A DNA stretch of 51,439 nucleotides from Burkholderiaceae bacterium. GTDB taxonomy: Bacteria > Pseudomonadota > Gammaproteobacteria > Burkholderiales > Burkholderiaceae_C. The notes below the pieces were generated by a model, which saw only the letters and a program-made list of their open reading frames with translations, ran no database searches and was not told where the DNA came from. Shown here one piece after another: positions 41,820-51,022 of the stretch. The stretch spans positions 1-51,439 of the forward strand of contig SCRU01000157.1 of assembly GCA_004323695.1 (NCBI GenBank). The letters are read 5' to 3'. A program made the position numbers and the translations under genes. Position 1 is the stretch's first letter. Every line of letters begins with the position of its first letter.

Positions 41820-42287
41820 GTGAAGGAAAGGCTCGATTACAAAAAGGCGTCGCCCGGCGCTTACCAGGTCATGCTGGGACTGGAACAGTTTGTGCGCAAG
41901 AGCGGGCTGGAACATTCGCTGCTCGAACTCGTGAAAATGCGCGTGTCGCAGATCAACGGCTGCGCCTATTGCCTGGACATGCACAGCAAGGATGCACGCG
42001 CGGCGGGCGAAACCGAGCAGCGCCTGTACCTGCTGCCGGCGTGGCGCGAGACCACGTTCTACACCGAACGCGAGCGCGCCGCGCTGGCCTGGGCCGAGGC
42101 GCTCACGCAACTGGCCGGGCACGAGGTGTCCGACGAACTGTACGAGCAGGTGCGGCACCAGTTTGGCGAAAAGGAAATCGTCGACCTGTCGCTCGCCATC
42201 ATCGGCATCAACGGCTGGAACCGGCTGGCGATACCGTTCCGCTCCGAGGCGGGCGTCTATCAGCCGGCGACCGCGCACGCGAAGTAA
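41820..42287 (+). CDS. Carboxymuconolactone-decarboxylase/AhpD-fold protein 1
   Basis: This 155-aa protein starts at a GTG preceded by AAGGAG. The AhpD-type redox motif is CAYC in INGCAYCLDMHSKDARAAG, with the conserved His after it, so it may act as a peroxidase-like or thiol-reductase enzyme. The rest (LYLLPAWRETTFYTERERAALAWAEALTQL) is usual for the longer CMD-like group. It has 45 bp to the DUF488 gene and 31 bp to a second AhpD-fold gene; the three with the reductase form one transcription unit. Confidence 0.85.
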   Translation: MKERLDYKKASPGAYQVMLGLEQFVRKSGLEHSLLELVKMRVSQINGCAYCLDMHSKDARAAGETEQRLYLLPAWRETTFYTERERAALAWAEALTQLAGHEVSDELYEQVRHQFGEKEIVDLSLAIIGINGWNRLAIPFRSEAGVYQPATAHAK

Positions 42288-42318
42288 GAACCCATCCACA
42301 TCCGGCAGGAGCCCCACC

Positions 42319-42666
42319 ATGGAAACGTCCCTTTATCCTGAATCCACCGCCGAGATCGCCCGCAAGCGCCGTGAACTCGCACCCAAGCCGCTGGAAGCCT
42401 TCAGGGCATTCAGCGCCAGCGTGTTTGCCGACGGTTCCCTGCCGGGAAAAACCAAGCAATTGATCGCGGTCGCTGTGGCGCACGTGACGCAGTGCCCATA
42501 TTGCATCCGCGGCCATACGCAAGCGGCGCTGAAGGCGGGCGCCACCGAACAGGAGATCATGGAAGCCATCTGGGTAGCGGCCGAGATGCGCGCGGGCGGC
42601 GCCTATGCGCATTCGGCGCTGGCCATCGACGTGATGGCGCATGCGCACGGCGCCGCATCGGCCTGA
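42319..42666 (+). CDS. Carboxymuconolactone-decarboxylase/AhpD-fold protein 2
   Basis: A 115-aa AhpD-fold protein with CPYC in TQCPYCIRGHTQAALKAGAT and the following AEMRAGGAYAHSALA helix. AGGAG precedes the ATG. It is related to, but shorter than, its neighbour, and both keep the redox Cys pair and His, which suggests a tandem pair of hydroperoxide or electrophile-handling enzymes. The end of the parC gene (-) lies 74 bp away. Confidence 0.85.
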   Translation: METSLYPESTAEIARKRRELAPKPLEAFRAFSASVFADGSLPGKTKQLIAVAVAHVTQCPYCIRGHTQAALKAGATEQEIMEAIWVAAEMRAGGAYAHSALAIDVMAHAHGAASA

Positions 42667-42680
42667 GTCGATAAAACCTC

Positions 42681-42740
42681 GTCAACTATCGTATTGATAG
42701 CTGATGAATGTTTCGAAATAAGGGCCAACGGCCCCTTTGA
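42681..42740 (+). repeat. ATAGC-N20-GGGC repeat, copy 6
   Basis: AACTATCGTATTGATAGC (AGC at 42699-42701), 20 bases, then GGGC (42722-42725), CAACGGCC and CCTTTG. It fills the convergent gap between the second AhpD-like gene and parC, almost up to the parC stop. Confidence 0.6.
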
Positions 42741-45086
42741 CTACTCAACTCGCCGGATCGACGCCGGCTTGAAGCCCAGATCCGCGGCTCTGCCCTTGCG
42801 CGCGCGCGCGGCCCGCGCATGGTTCAGCGAGCGGATCTCCAGCGTCTCCGCCCGCTCCTTGCCGCCGCGCCCCAGCCCCTCGATGCGCACGCTGCGGGTA
42901 TACGCTGCCGCGCCCGCCAGCGCGTCTTTGGGCTCCAGATCAATCAGCATCAGGCCGCGCCCGCCCTTCTCCATCGTCTTGAGCTCGCCGATCTCGAAGG
43001 TCAGGATACGCCCGCCGGTCGAGGCACAGGCCACATGCGTCGCGGGGGCCAGCGCCTGGCTGCCCGAGCCGTTCGCCGCGTGCGACGGCGCGCACACGGT
43101 TTCGCCCTCGCCCACGCTGATGAAGGTCTTGCCCGCGCGCTGGCGCGAGACCAGGTTGTCCACCGTGGCCAGGAAGCCGTAGCCGCCGGTACTCGATAGC
43201 AGCAGCGTGGCCCCGGCCGGGCCGGCGAAGTAGTGCAGCGGCTGCGTGCCGGTCTCCAGCTCGATCAGCGTGCTGACGGGCTGGCCGTCGCCGCGCGCGC
43301 CCGGCAGGCTGGCCACCGGCACCGAGTAGACCCGCCCGTTGCTGCCGAACACAATGAGCGTGTCCACCGTGCGGCATTCGAACGTGCCGTAAAGCCCATC
43401 GCCGGCCTTGAAGGCAAAGCCCGCCGCGTCGTGGCCATGGCCGCTGCGCGCGCGCACCCAGCCCTTTTGCGAGACCACCACGGTGGTCGGCTCGTCCACC
43501 ACCCGGACCTCCGCCACGGCTTTCTTCTCGGCCTGAATGAGTGTGCGGCGCGAGTCGGAAAACTGCCTGGCATCCTGCTCGATCTCCTTGATCATCAGGC
43601 GCCGCAGCGCGGCCGGGCTGCCGAGGATTTCATCGAGCTTGCCCTGTTCCTCGCGCAGACTCGCCAGCTCCTGCCCGATCTTGATGGCTTCCAGCCGCGC
43701 CAGCTGCCGCAGGCGGATTTCCAGGATGTCTTCGGCCTGCCGGTCGCTCAGTTTGAAGCGCGCGATCAGCGCGGCCCTGGGCTCATCAGAGCGCCGGATG
43801 ATCGCGATCACCTCGTCGATGTTGAGCAGCACCAGCTGGCGTCCTTCCAGGATGTGGATGCGGTCCAGCACTTTGTCCAGCCTGTGCCGGGAGCGGCGCT
43901 GCACCGTGGCCTGGCGGAATTCAATCCATTCCAGCAGCATCTGTCGCAACGACTTCAGCGTGGGCCGGCCATCGAGCCCCACCATCGTGAGGTTGACGGG
44001 TGCGGAGGTTTCCAGGCTGGTGTGCGCCAGCAGCGTGGCAATCAGCTCCTGCTGTAGGGTGCGGCTGGTCCTGGGTTCGAACACCAGGCGCACGGCGGCG
44101 TCCTTGCTCGATTCGTCGCGCACCACATCGAGCACGGCCAGCACGCTGGCCTTGAGCTGCGTCTGCTCCTGACTCAAGACCTTCTTGCCGGTCTTGACCT
44201 TGGGATTGGTCAACTCCTCGATCTCTTCGAGCACCTTCTGGGTGCTGACGCCGATGGGCAGCTCGGTCACGACCAGTTGCCACTGGCCGCGCGCCAGCTC
44301 CTCGATCTTCCAGCGCGCACGCACCTTGAGGCTGCCGCGGCCACTGCGGTAAGCGTCGGCGATATCGGAGGCAGCGCTGATGATCTGGCCGCCGCCGGGA
44401 TAGTCGGGGCCCGGAACCAGAACGAACAACTCGTCATCGGTCAGCTTTGGCATCTTGATCAGCGCGACGCAGGCGTCGGCGATCTCGCGCAGGTTGTGGC
44501 TCGGGATTTCAGTCGCCAGGCCCACCGCGATGCCGCTGGCGCCATTGAGCAGTGTGAACGGCAGGCGCGCGGGCAGCTGCGTCGGCTCCTCGGTGCTGCC
44601 GTCGTAGTTCGGGATGAAGTCCACCGTGCCTTCGTCGATTTCATCGAGCAGCAGGCTGGTGATTCTGGCCAGCCGCGCCTCGGTATAGCGCATGGCGGCG
44701 GCGCCGTCGCCGTCGCGCGAGCCGAAGTTGCCCTGACCGTCGATCAGCGGGTAGCGCTGGCTGAAGTCCTGCGCCATGCGCACCAGCGCCTCGTACGCAG
44801 CCTGGTCGCCATGCGGATGAAAGCGACCCAGCACGTCGCCCACCACGCGCGCGCTCTTGACCGGCTTGGCGCCGCTGTTGCCCGAGAAGCCCAGGCCCAT
44901 GCGCGACATCGCGTACAGGATGCGCCGCTGCACCGGCTTTTGCCCGTCGCATACATCAGGCAGCGCCCGCCCCTTGACCACGGAGAGGGCGTATTCGAGG
45001 TAGGCACGCTGGGCATAGGCGGCGAGCGAATCGTGATCCGCGGAGTCCGGGGCTGGCGTCAAGTTGTCGTCGGTAAAAAGATCCAT
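42741..45086 (-). CDS. parC: DNA topoisomerase IV subunit A
   Basis: The 781-aa breakage-reunion subunit of topoisomerase IV, which decatenates replicated chromosomes. The active-site Tyr lies in [12 protein letters not shown], the DNA-gate start is [26 protein letters not shown], and a beta-pinwheel C-terminal domain follows from about residue 500. Length fits ParC rather than GyrA (about 880 aa), and the gene lies near parE. The C-terminal end has a basic KARRA-type tail. Start at 45086 is the family start (MDLFTDDNL). Confidence 0.93.
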   Translation of the reverse strand: MDLFTDDNLTPAPDSADHDSLAAYAQRAYLEYALSVVKGRALPDVCDGQKPVQRRILYAMSRMGLGFSGNSGAKPVKSARVVGDVLGRFHPHGDQAAYEALVRMAQDFSQRYPLIDGQGNFGSRDGDGAAAMRYTEARLARITSLLLDEIDEGTVDFIPNYDGSTEEPTQLPARLPFTLLNGASGIAVGLATEIPSHNLREIADACVALIKMPKLTDDELFVLVPGPDYPGGGQIISAASDIADAYRSGRGSLKVRARWKIEELARGQWQLVVTELPIGVSTQKVLEEIEELTNPKVKTGKKVLSQEQTQLKASVLAVLDVVRDESSKDAAVRLVFEPRTSRTLQQELIATLLAHTSLETSAPVNLTMVGLDGRPTLKSLRQMLLEWIEFRQATVQRRSRHRLDKVLDRIHILEGRQLVLLNIDEVIAIIRRSDEPRAALIARFKLSDRQAEDILEIRLRQLARLEAIKIGQELASLREEQGKLDEILGSPAALRRLMIKEIEQDARQFSDSRRTLIQAEKKAVAEVRVVDEPTTVVVSQKGWVRARSGHGHDAAGFAFKAGDGLYGTFECRTVDTLIVFGSNGRVYSVPVASLPGARGDGQPVSTLIELETGTQPLHYFAGPAGATLLLSSTGGYGFLATVDNLVSRQRAGKTFISVGEGETVCAPSHAANGSGSQALAPATHVACASTGGRILTFEIGELKTMEKGGRGLMLIDLEPKDALAGAAAYTRSVRIEGLGRGGKERAETLEIRSLNHARAARARKGRAADLGFKPASIRRVE

Positions 45087-45134
45087 GACAAGTGTGAATT
45101 GGCGTGCTGATACGGTTGAACGATGGAAATTGTT

Positions 45135-45153
45135 GGCAGCAGGCGGTGCTGCC
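45135..45153 (-). terminator. Hairpin between the GGDEF-like gene and parC
   Basis: GGCAGCA (45135-45141) pairs with TGCTGCC (45147-45153), nine bases downstream of the GGDEF-gene stop on the minus strand. The tail AACAATTT is a poor T run, so it may be only a weak terminator, and parC could be partly read from upstream. Confidence 0.35.
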
Positions 45154-45162
45154 TGCGGGACC

Positions 45163-46368
45163 TCAGAACGGCACGTCGACCGCAGGACTGCCGCGCTGGT
45201 GAATGTTTTCTTCGCCCACGACCAGGATGCTGCGCGACCGGTGCGTACGGGGCCAATGCAGGAACTGCTCGGTCAGCCGGTCCAGCCACTCGTGCGTCTC
45301 TCGCAAGACCATGGGCTTGTCGATTTTCAGCTGGCTCACGAGCACCCGGAACCGGAATTCCACGCGCTCCAGCAACGGGCTGTCGATGCGCAGTCCGCTA
45401 ACCACGAGGCGCGTCGCCAGGGCGTTCACCTCTTCATCGCTTCGCAGGCCCTGCGCGACAATCGCAAAGCGGCCACCGCCGATGCGCGCCGCCAGGTCGT
45501 TGTCGCCAATCGCTCGGCGCAGGCGCATCGCGGCCTCCAGCAACAGCTTTTCGTTGAATTCGGCACCCATCTCGTTCAGCAGCGCCTGCCAGTTCTGCAC
45601 CTCGATGATGAACAGCGCATTTCTGGAGTTGATCTGCTGCGCCGTTCGCGAAGTCACGCGCATCAACCGCTCCACCAGCACCATGGTGGTCGCCAGCCCG
45701 GTCAACGGGTCTGTCACGTTCGCCGACAGGCTGCGCAGGCGGCTTTCGTTGAGCAGACGGCTGCGCCACACGAGCGACAGGTAGATCGGCGGCACCTGGA
45801 CAAGAATCATCAGCACCACCGGCCAGTAAGCCGGCTGAACATCTGCCAATCCCGTCAGCAGACCCGCCGACGCAGCCAGCCCCGCGACCTCTCCCACCAG
45901 CAGCCACCACTTCCAGGGCCCGGTGGTGTCCCAGGACCGTGCGACCAGGTAGAGGACAAACACCACCATCACGATGGCCCAGGCCAGTGCCGCAGCCCGG
46001 GCCACGTCAACCGGCGCAGACAGGATATACAACGCGAGCAAGCCCAGGGTGACGAGCCCCACGGCGAAAAAGACGGCCCGGACCGCCCGGCCAGGATCGC
46101 GGACGCTGAGCAGGTAGGCGACCAGAGCCGTGACCAGCGCCGGACCGATGATCAACAGCAGGTTCTTGATCAGCGCAACGCTGGCGACCCATCGCTGCTC
46201 CAGCAGCGTTGCTGCCGCCATGAGCAACACATAGACGCCCAGCATCAGCAGGGTGCGTTCGTCGTAGGCATAGGAAATGATCAGGCTCAGCAGCACGACC
46301 AGTCCGAGTCCGCCGACCGCGACGCCAAGGGCAAAGACACCTGGATTGAGCACAAATTGCATGGCCAT
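45163..46368 (-). CDS. Seven-helix membrane protein with a degenerate GGDEF domain
   Basis: A 401-aa protein. Seven hydrophobic segments cover residues about 10-200. A GGDEF-type domain follows ([16 protein letters not shown] at 220, closing near 375). The active motif is GGGRF at 297-301 in place of GG(D/E)EF, so both metal-binding acid residues are changed and the domain very likely cannot make cyclic di-GMP. It could instead bind a ligand or GTP, or act through partner proteins. No EAL or response-regulator domain is present. It lies between parE and parC on the same strand, 80 bp from the parE stop. Confidence 0.85.
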   Translation of the reverse strand: MAMQFVLNPGVFALGVAVGGLGLVVLLSLIISYAYDERTLLMLGVYVLLMAAATLLEQRWVASVALIKNLLLIIGPALVTALVAYLLSVRDPGRAVRAVFFAVGLVTLGLLALYILSAPVDVARAAALAWAIVMVVFVLYLVARSWDTTGPWKWWLLVGEVAGLAASAGLLTGLADVQPAYWPVVLMILVQVPPIYLSLVWRSRLLNESRLRSLSANVTDPLTGLATTMVLVERLMRVTSRTAQQINSRNALFIIEVQNWQALLNEMGAEFNEKLLLEAAMRLRRAIGDNDLAARIGGGRFAIVAQGLRSDEEVNALATRLVVSGLRIDSPLLERVEFRFRVLVSQLKIDKPMVLRETHEWLDRLTEQFLHWPRTHRSRSILVVGEENIHQRGSPAVDVPF

Positions 46369-46448
46369 TGCTCCGGGTCGTTACGGCCAGCGTCTGGCGT
46401 TTGAATCGCGCGGGGTCCGCGCCGCGCGCGCCGGGCCGGTGGCTGCCA

Positions 46449-48428
46449 TCAGATATCGACTTCCACGGCGTCGCCGTGCAGCTCCATGAGTTCGCGTCGC
46501 GCGGCGGCCTCGCCCTTGCCCATGAGCTTGGTGATCAGGCTCTCGGTTTGCAAAAAATCCAGCGCGCCGAGCTGCACCGGCAGCAGGCGGCGCGTGTCGG
46601 GATTGAGCGTGGTATCCCACAACTGCTCGGCGTTCATTTCGCCGAGTCCCTTGAAGCGGCTGATGGTCCAGGCGGACTCGCGCACACCCTCCTTGCGCAG
46701 CTTGTCCAGAATCGCAGTCAGCTCGCCCTCATCCAGCGCATAGGCCTTGGAGGCAGGCTTCTTGCCGCGCGCGGGCGCATCAACGCGAAACAGCGGCGGG
46801 CGCGCCACGAACACATGGCCGGCCTCGATCAGCTTGGGGAAATGCCGGAAGAACAGCGTGAGCAGCAGCACCTGGATGTGCGAGCCGTCGACATCGGCGT
46901 CCGACAGAATGCAGATCTTGCCGTAGCGCAATCCGCTCAGGTCCGGTGTGTCGGCAGGGCCATGCGGGTCCACGCCGATCGCGACCGCGATGTCGTGGAT
47001 TTCGGTGTTCGCAAACAGCCGGTCGCGCTCGACCTCCCAGGTGTTGAGCACCTTGCCGCGCAGCGGCAGGATAGCCTGGCTTTCCTTGTCGCGCCCCATC
47101 TTGGCGCTGCCGCCGGCCGAATCGCCCTCGACCAAAAACACCTCGTTGTAGGTCAAATCCTTGCTCTCGCAGTCGGTCAGCTTGCCCGGCAGCACGGCCA
47201 CGCCCGAGCCCTTGCGTTTTTCCACCTTCTGGCCGGCCCTCTGGCGCGTCTGTGCCGCGCGGATCGCGAGTTCGGCCAGCCTCTTGCCGTATTCGACATG
47301 CTCGTTGAGCCACAGCTCCAGCGCAGGGCGCACGAAGCTGGAGACCAGCCGCACCGCATCGCGCGAGTTCAGCCGTTCCTTGATCTGGCCCTGGAACTGC
47401 GGGTCGAGCACCCTGGCCGAGAGCACATAGCTGGCGCGCGCGAACACATCCTCGGGCAGCAACTTGACACCTTTGGGGAGCAGCGAATGCAGGTCGATGA
47501 AGCTCTTGACCGCGGTGAACAGCCCGTCGCGCAGGCCGCTCTCGTGCGTGCCACCAGCGCTGGTGGGAATCAGGTTGACGTAGCTCTCGCGTACCGGCTG
47601 GCCGTCTTCGGTGAAGGCCACGCACCACTGCGCGCCCTCGCCTTCGGCAAAGCTGTCGTGCCCCGCGTCAGCAAAGCCCTCGCCCTCGAACAACGGGATC
47701 ACCGGGTCGGCGTTGAGCTCCTGCATCAGGTAGTCGCGCAGGCCGCCCTTGTAAGCCCAAGTCTGCACCTCGCGGGTCTTCTCGACGGTCAGCGTCACCG
47801 TCACGCCCGGCATCAGCACCGCCTTGCTGCGCAGCAGGTGCGCCAGCTCATGGGTTGGCAGCACGGCCGATTCGAAGTACTTCGCATCGGGCCAGACGCG
47901 AACCGTCAAGCCGGACTTGCGGTCGCCTTCGCCCGCAGGGCGCAGCAGTAACGGCTCGATCACGTCGCCGCCCGCGAACACCAGACGCGCCACCTGGCCC
48001 TCGCGGTATGACGTGGCCTCCAGCCGCTTCGCCAGCGCGTTAGTGACAGAGACACCCACGCCGTGCAGACCGCCCGAAAAACTGTAGGCCCCGCCAGAGC
48101 CCTTGTCGAACTTGCCGCCCGCGTGCAGCCGCGTGAACACCAGCTCGATCACCGGCGCATTTTCTTCGGGGTGCAGGCCGAACGGGATGCCGCGGCCGTC
48201 GTCTTCGATACTGATCGAGCCGTCCTGGTGCAGCGTGACCCGGATTTTCTTGCCATGACCGGCCAGCGCCTCGTCGGCCGAGTTGTCGAGCACTTCCTGG
48301 ATCACGTGCAGCGGATTGTCGGTGCGGGTGTACATGCCCGGGCGCTGCTTGACCGGCTCCAGGCCTTTCAGGACGCGGATCGAGCCTTCCACATACTCGG
48401 GCGGTTTGACTGCGGGGTTGGTTGCCAT
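46449..48428 (-). CDS. parE: DNA topoisomerase IV subunit B
   Basis: The 659-aa ATPase subunit. The GHKL ATP-binding motifs are visible (LDNSADEALAGHGKKI, DDGRGIPFG, GLHGVGVSVTNALA), then the transducer and the Toprim domain with LVEGDSAGGSAKMGRD and SDADVDGSHI (metal-binding DxD). The size fits ParE (about 630-660 aa) rather than GyrB (over 800 aa). The start MATNPAVKPPEY is at 48428. Order on the strand is parE, GGDEF-like gene, parC. Confidence 0.94.
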   Translation of the reverse strand: MATNPAVKPPEYVEGSIRVLKGLEPVKQRPGMYTRTDNPLHVIQEVLDNSADEALAGHGKKIRVTLHQDGSISIEDDGRGIPFGLHPEENAPVIELVFTRLHAGGKFDKGSGGAYSFSGGLHGVGVSVTNALAKRLEATSYREGQVARLVFAGGDVIEPLLLRPAGEGDRKSGLTVRVWPDAKYFESAVLPTHELAHLLRSKAVLMPGVTVTLTVEKTREVQTWAYKGGLRDYLMQELNADPVIPLFEGEGFADAGHDSFAEGEGAQWCVAFTEDGQPVRESYVNLIPTSAGGTHESGLRDGLFTAVKSFIDLHSLLPKGVKLLPEDVFARASYVLSARVLDPQFQGQIKERLNSRDAVRLVSSFVRPALELWLNEHVEYGKRLAELAIRAAQTRQRAGQKVEKRKGSGVAVLPGKLTDCESKDLTYNEVFLVEGDSAGGSAKMGRDKESQAILPLRGKVLNTWEVERDRLFANTEIHDIAVAIGVDPHGPADTPDLSGLRYGKICILSDADVDGSHIQVLLLTLFFRHFPKLIEAGHVFVARPPLFRVDAPARGKKPASKAYALDEGELTAILDKLRKEGVRESAWTISRFKGLGEMNAEQLWDTTLNPDTRRLLPVQLGALDFLQTESLITKLMGKGEAAARRELMELHGDAVEVDI

Positions 48429-48588
48429 AGCGGCGGATTGTAGTCCGACCCGCCCGAATCACTGGATGCAATTACAGCTTGAACATGATCCGCCGCCAAC
48501 GCGCCCACCCCCTCGAAACGGATTCGTCATGTCCCCCGCCGCAGCCCTTCCCCCTACACTTGGGCATGACCAGAACACCGGCAACCGC

Positions 48589-49401
48589 ATGAAAACCATT
48601 GTCATCACCGGCGCCTCCGACGGCATCGGTGCCGAGATGGCGCGCCAGCTCGCGGCCTCGCACGGCGCTGCCGTGGCCCTGGTGCTGGCGGCGCGCAGCC
48701 AGGACTTGCTGGATCAGGTCGCGAGCGAATGCGCGGCGCACGGGGCCAGCGCCTTGACCGTCGGGACCGACGTGTCGCAACCAGCGCAGTGCCGGCATTT
48801 GATGGCCAGCGCAATGGAAAAATTCGGCCGCATCGACACGTTGATCAACAACGCGGGCCGCTCAGCCCATGCGCTGTTCGCTGACGTCAAGGCCGAGGAT
48901 ATGGGTTGGTACGAGGAGCTGATGCGCATCAATCTGTGGGGCGCCGTCTGGTGCACGCACGCGGCACTGCCGCACCTCAAGGCCACGCGCGGCAGCATCG
49001 TGGCGGTGTCCTCGCTGGCCGGGTTGATCGGGGTCCCGGGGCGCACTGCCTACAGCGCGAGCAAATTTGCCATGACGGGGTTTTTCGAGGCACTGCGCGC
49101 GGAACTCAAGATTGCGGGCGTGAGCGTGACCGTTGCCTATCCGGGTGTTGTGGCGACCCAGACACGCTACCGCGGCTTCAACGCGGCCGGCGTGGCGGCC
49201 GGCGCCAGCGGCCTGAAAGAAGACGAAGCCATGAGCGTGCCGGAATGCGCGCGCCTGATCATCGACGGCATGCAGCGGCGCCGGCGCGAGGTGGTGATGG
49301 GCCGGCGCAGCGGCATTGGGCGCTGGCTGAAGCTGCTGGCGCCCGCCGTGGTGGAAAACATGGCGCTCGCGGCGCTCAAGGACGATGTCAAACCGCATTG
49401 A
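48589..49401 (+). CDS. Short-chain dehydrogenase/reductase (SDR)
   Basis: A 270-aa NAD(P)-dependent oxidoreductase of the classical SDR type. The cofactor motif is TGASDGIG (7-14), the second motif LINNAGRS and the catalytic Ser-Tyr-Lys is seen as VAVSSLAGL, then TAYSASKFA. Substrate cannot be told. The ATG at 48589 starts the Rossmann strand; the long frame from 48283 is rejected because it overlaps parE. It overlaps the next gene by 17 bases. Confidence 0.9.
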   Translation: MKTIVITGASDGIGAEMARQLAASHGAAVALVLAARSQDLLDQVASECAAHGASALTVGTDVSQPAQCRHLMASAMEKFGRIDTLINNAGRSAHALFADVKAEDMGWYEELMRINLWGAVWCTHAALPHLKATRGSIVAVSSLAGLIGVPGRTAYSASKFAMTGFFEALRAELKIAGVSVTVAYPGVVATQTRYRGFNAAGVAAGASGLKEDEAMSVPECARLIIDGMQRRRREVVMGRRSGIGRWLKLLAPAVVENMALAALKDDVKPH

Positions 49402-50014
49402 AATGAAGCCCCCTCTCAGCGCCCACGGCACGCTGGCGCCCTCCGAATGGGTCCAGCGCTGGGCGCATCTGGTGCCGCCGCGCGGCACCGTGCTCGATGT
49501 GGCCTGCGGCCACGGTCGCCATCTGCGCTGGTTTGCAGAGCAAAATCACCCCGTCGTCGGGGTGGATTGGTCGCCGGACGATACAAAATCAGTAGCAGAC
49601 CTGATCGCATCCGGAAATGCCGAGGTGGTGCTGGCGGATCTCGAGGGCGGGCCCTGGCCGTTTCCGGTGAATGGGCGCCACGGCACGTTCGATGCGGTCG
49701 TCGTCACCAATTACCTGTGGCGCCCGCTGCTGCCGGCCATTGTCGGCAGCGTCGCGCCCGGCGGCGTGCTGATTTACGAAACGTTTGCGGCTGGCAACGA
49801 GACCGTGGGCAAGCCTTCGCGCGCAGACTTTCTGCTGCAGCCGGGCGAGTTGCTTGCCGCGTGCGCGGGCCTGCGCGTGGTGGCGTTCGAGGACGGTTTT
49901 CTGCAAGGCCCGGATCGTTTCGTGCAGCGCATCGTGGCCGCGCGCGAGAGCGCCCGGGAACTCCCGGCGCGGTACCAGCTCAAATTTCCGCCGGGCCGCC
50001 CCAAGGAAATTTAG
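49385..50014 (+). CDS. Class I SAM-dependent methyltransferase
   Basis: A 209-aa methyltransferase. Motif I is VLDVACGHGRHLRW near residue 37, and later parts include VVGVDWSPD, VVLADLEGGPWPF and PGGVLIYETFAAG. The fold resembles TehB-like small-molecule methyltransferases; the substrate is unknown. The start is uncertain: ATG 49385 overlaps the SDR gene by 17 bases, while ATG 49403 lies just after its stop. Part of the coding sequence (about 49585-49630) fits the ATAGC-N20-GGGC repeat weakly. Confidence 0.83.
   Translation: MSNRIEMKPPLSAHGTLAPSEWVQRWAHLVPPRGTVLDVACGHGRHLRWFAEQNHPVVGVDWSPDDTKSVADLIASGNAEVVLADLEGGPWPFPVNGRHGTFDAVVVTNYLWRPLLPAIVGSVAPGGVLIYETFAAGNETVGKPSRADFLLQPGELLAACAGLRVVAFEDGFLQGPDRFVQRIVAARESARELPARYQLKFPPGRPKEI
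49585..49630 (+). repeat. ATAGC-N20-GGGC repeat, copy 7 (weak), inside the methyltransferase gene
   Basis: AAAATCAGTAGC (AGC at 49594-49596), 20 bases, then ATGC (49617-49620) and CGAGG. The spacing agrees but the right core is degenerate, so the assignment is tentative. Confidence 0.3.
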
Positions 50015-50075
50015 CCCCCTCGGGGGGCAGCGCCGTACGCGAAGCGACAAGCGTGGGGGTCTACGTGGGGGTCTA
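50014..50075 (+). repeat. Intergenic hairpin repeat and tandem 12-mer before dapA
   Basis: GCCCCCTCGGGGGGC (50014-50028) forms a perfect short hairpin right at the methyltransferase stop. It is followed by the Burkholderiales-type sequence AGCGCCGTACGCGAAGCGAC and by two tandem 12-base units (CGTGGGGGTCTA at 50052-50063 and 50064-50075). It may end transcription of the upstream gene, although there is no T run. Confidence 0.6.
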
Positions 50076-50077
50076 GT

Positions 50078-50083
50078 TAGAAT
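50078..50083 (+). promoter_or_regulatory. Putative -10 box of dapA
   Basis: TAGAAT, 27 bases upstream of the dapA ATG, in the same form as other -10 candidates in this window. No clear -35 box; the tandem 12-mers occupy that place. Confidence 0.4.
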
Positions 50084-50110
50084 GCTGGTTTACCGTTTCA
50101 GGCAGCGGAC

Positions 50111-50992
50111 ATGACACCCATTACCGGCAGCATCGTGGCGATCGTGACCCCGATGCAGGAAGACGGCAGCGTGGACTACCCCACCCTGCGCAAGCTGATC
50201 GACTGGCACGTGGCGGAAGGCACCGACTGCATCGGCGTGGTCGGCACCACGGGCGAGTCGCCCACGCTGAACGTCCAGGAGCACTGCGAAATCATCCGCG
50301 TGTCAGTCGAACAGGCCAGGGGCCGGGTGCCCGTCATGGCCGGCTGCGGCGCCAACTCGACCTCGGAGGCGATCGAACTCACACGCTTTGCCAAGCAGGT
50401 CGGCGCCGACTGCCACCTGCAGGTGGTGCCCTACTACAACAAGCCGGGCCAGGAAGGCCAGTACCGGCACTTCAAGGCCATTGCCGAAGCCGTGGATCTG
50501 CCCATGGTGTTGTACAACGTGCCCGGGCGCTCGGTTGCCGACATGGCCCACGACACCGTGCTGCGGCTCGCGCAGGTACCGGGCATTGTCGGCATCAAGG
50601 AGGCCACCGGCGATATCGAACGCGCCCAGTGGCTGATCCGTGACGTGCCGCAGGGGTTTTCCGTGTATTCGGGCGACGACCCGACCGCGGTCGCGTTGAT
50701 GCTGTGCGGTGGCAAGGGCAATATCAGCGTCACGGCGAATATCGCGCCGCGCCTGATGCACGAGCTGTGCGTGGCCGCTATCGCGGGCGATGCCCGGCGC
50801 GCCATGGAAATCCAGCGCCAGCTGATGCCGGTGCACAAGCATCTGTTCGTGGAAGCCAACCCGATGCCCGTCAAGTGGGCCATGGCCCGCATGGGACTGT
50901 GCGGCGGCACGCTGCGCCTGCCCATGACCCCGATCGCGCCAGCCAGCGAAATCGTGGTCGAGGGCGCCTTGCGCTCGGCTGGATTGCTCTGA
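50111..50992 (+). CDS. dapA: 4-hydroxy-tetrahydrodipicolinate synthase
   Basis: This 293-aa enzyme condenses pyruvate with aspartate semialdehyde, the first committed step of lysine and diaminopimelate synthesis. The Schiff-base Lys lies in [10 protein letters not shown], the active-site Tyr in [11 protein letters not shown], and the N-terminal [12 protein letters not shown] motif binds the substrate carboxylate. The C-terminal helices are complete. Length is the usual one. It is followed 30 bp later by bamC, an order common in beta- and gammaproteobacteria. Confidence 0.97.
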   Translation: MTPITGSIVAIVTPMQEDGSVDYPTLRKLIDWHVAEGTDCIGVVGTTGESPTLNVQEHCEIIRVSVEQARGRVPVMAGCGANSTSEAIELTRFAKQVGADCHLQVVPYYNKPGQEGQYRHFKAIAEAVDLPMVLYNVPGRSVADMAHDTVLRLAQVPGIVGIKEATGDIERAQWLIRDVPQGFSVYSGDDPTAVALMLCGGKGNISVTANIAPRLMHELCVAAIAGDARRAMEIQRQLMPVHKHLFVEANPMPVKWAMARMGLCGGTLRLPMTPIAPASEIVVEGALRSAGLL

Positions 50993-51022
50993 CCGCCACC
51001 ACTCTACCCAATGGAATTTCAC

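Noticed and set aside
45163-46368. Active diguanylate cyclase
   Set aside because: The GGDEF motif is GGGRF, lacking the acidic residues required for catalysis.
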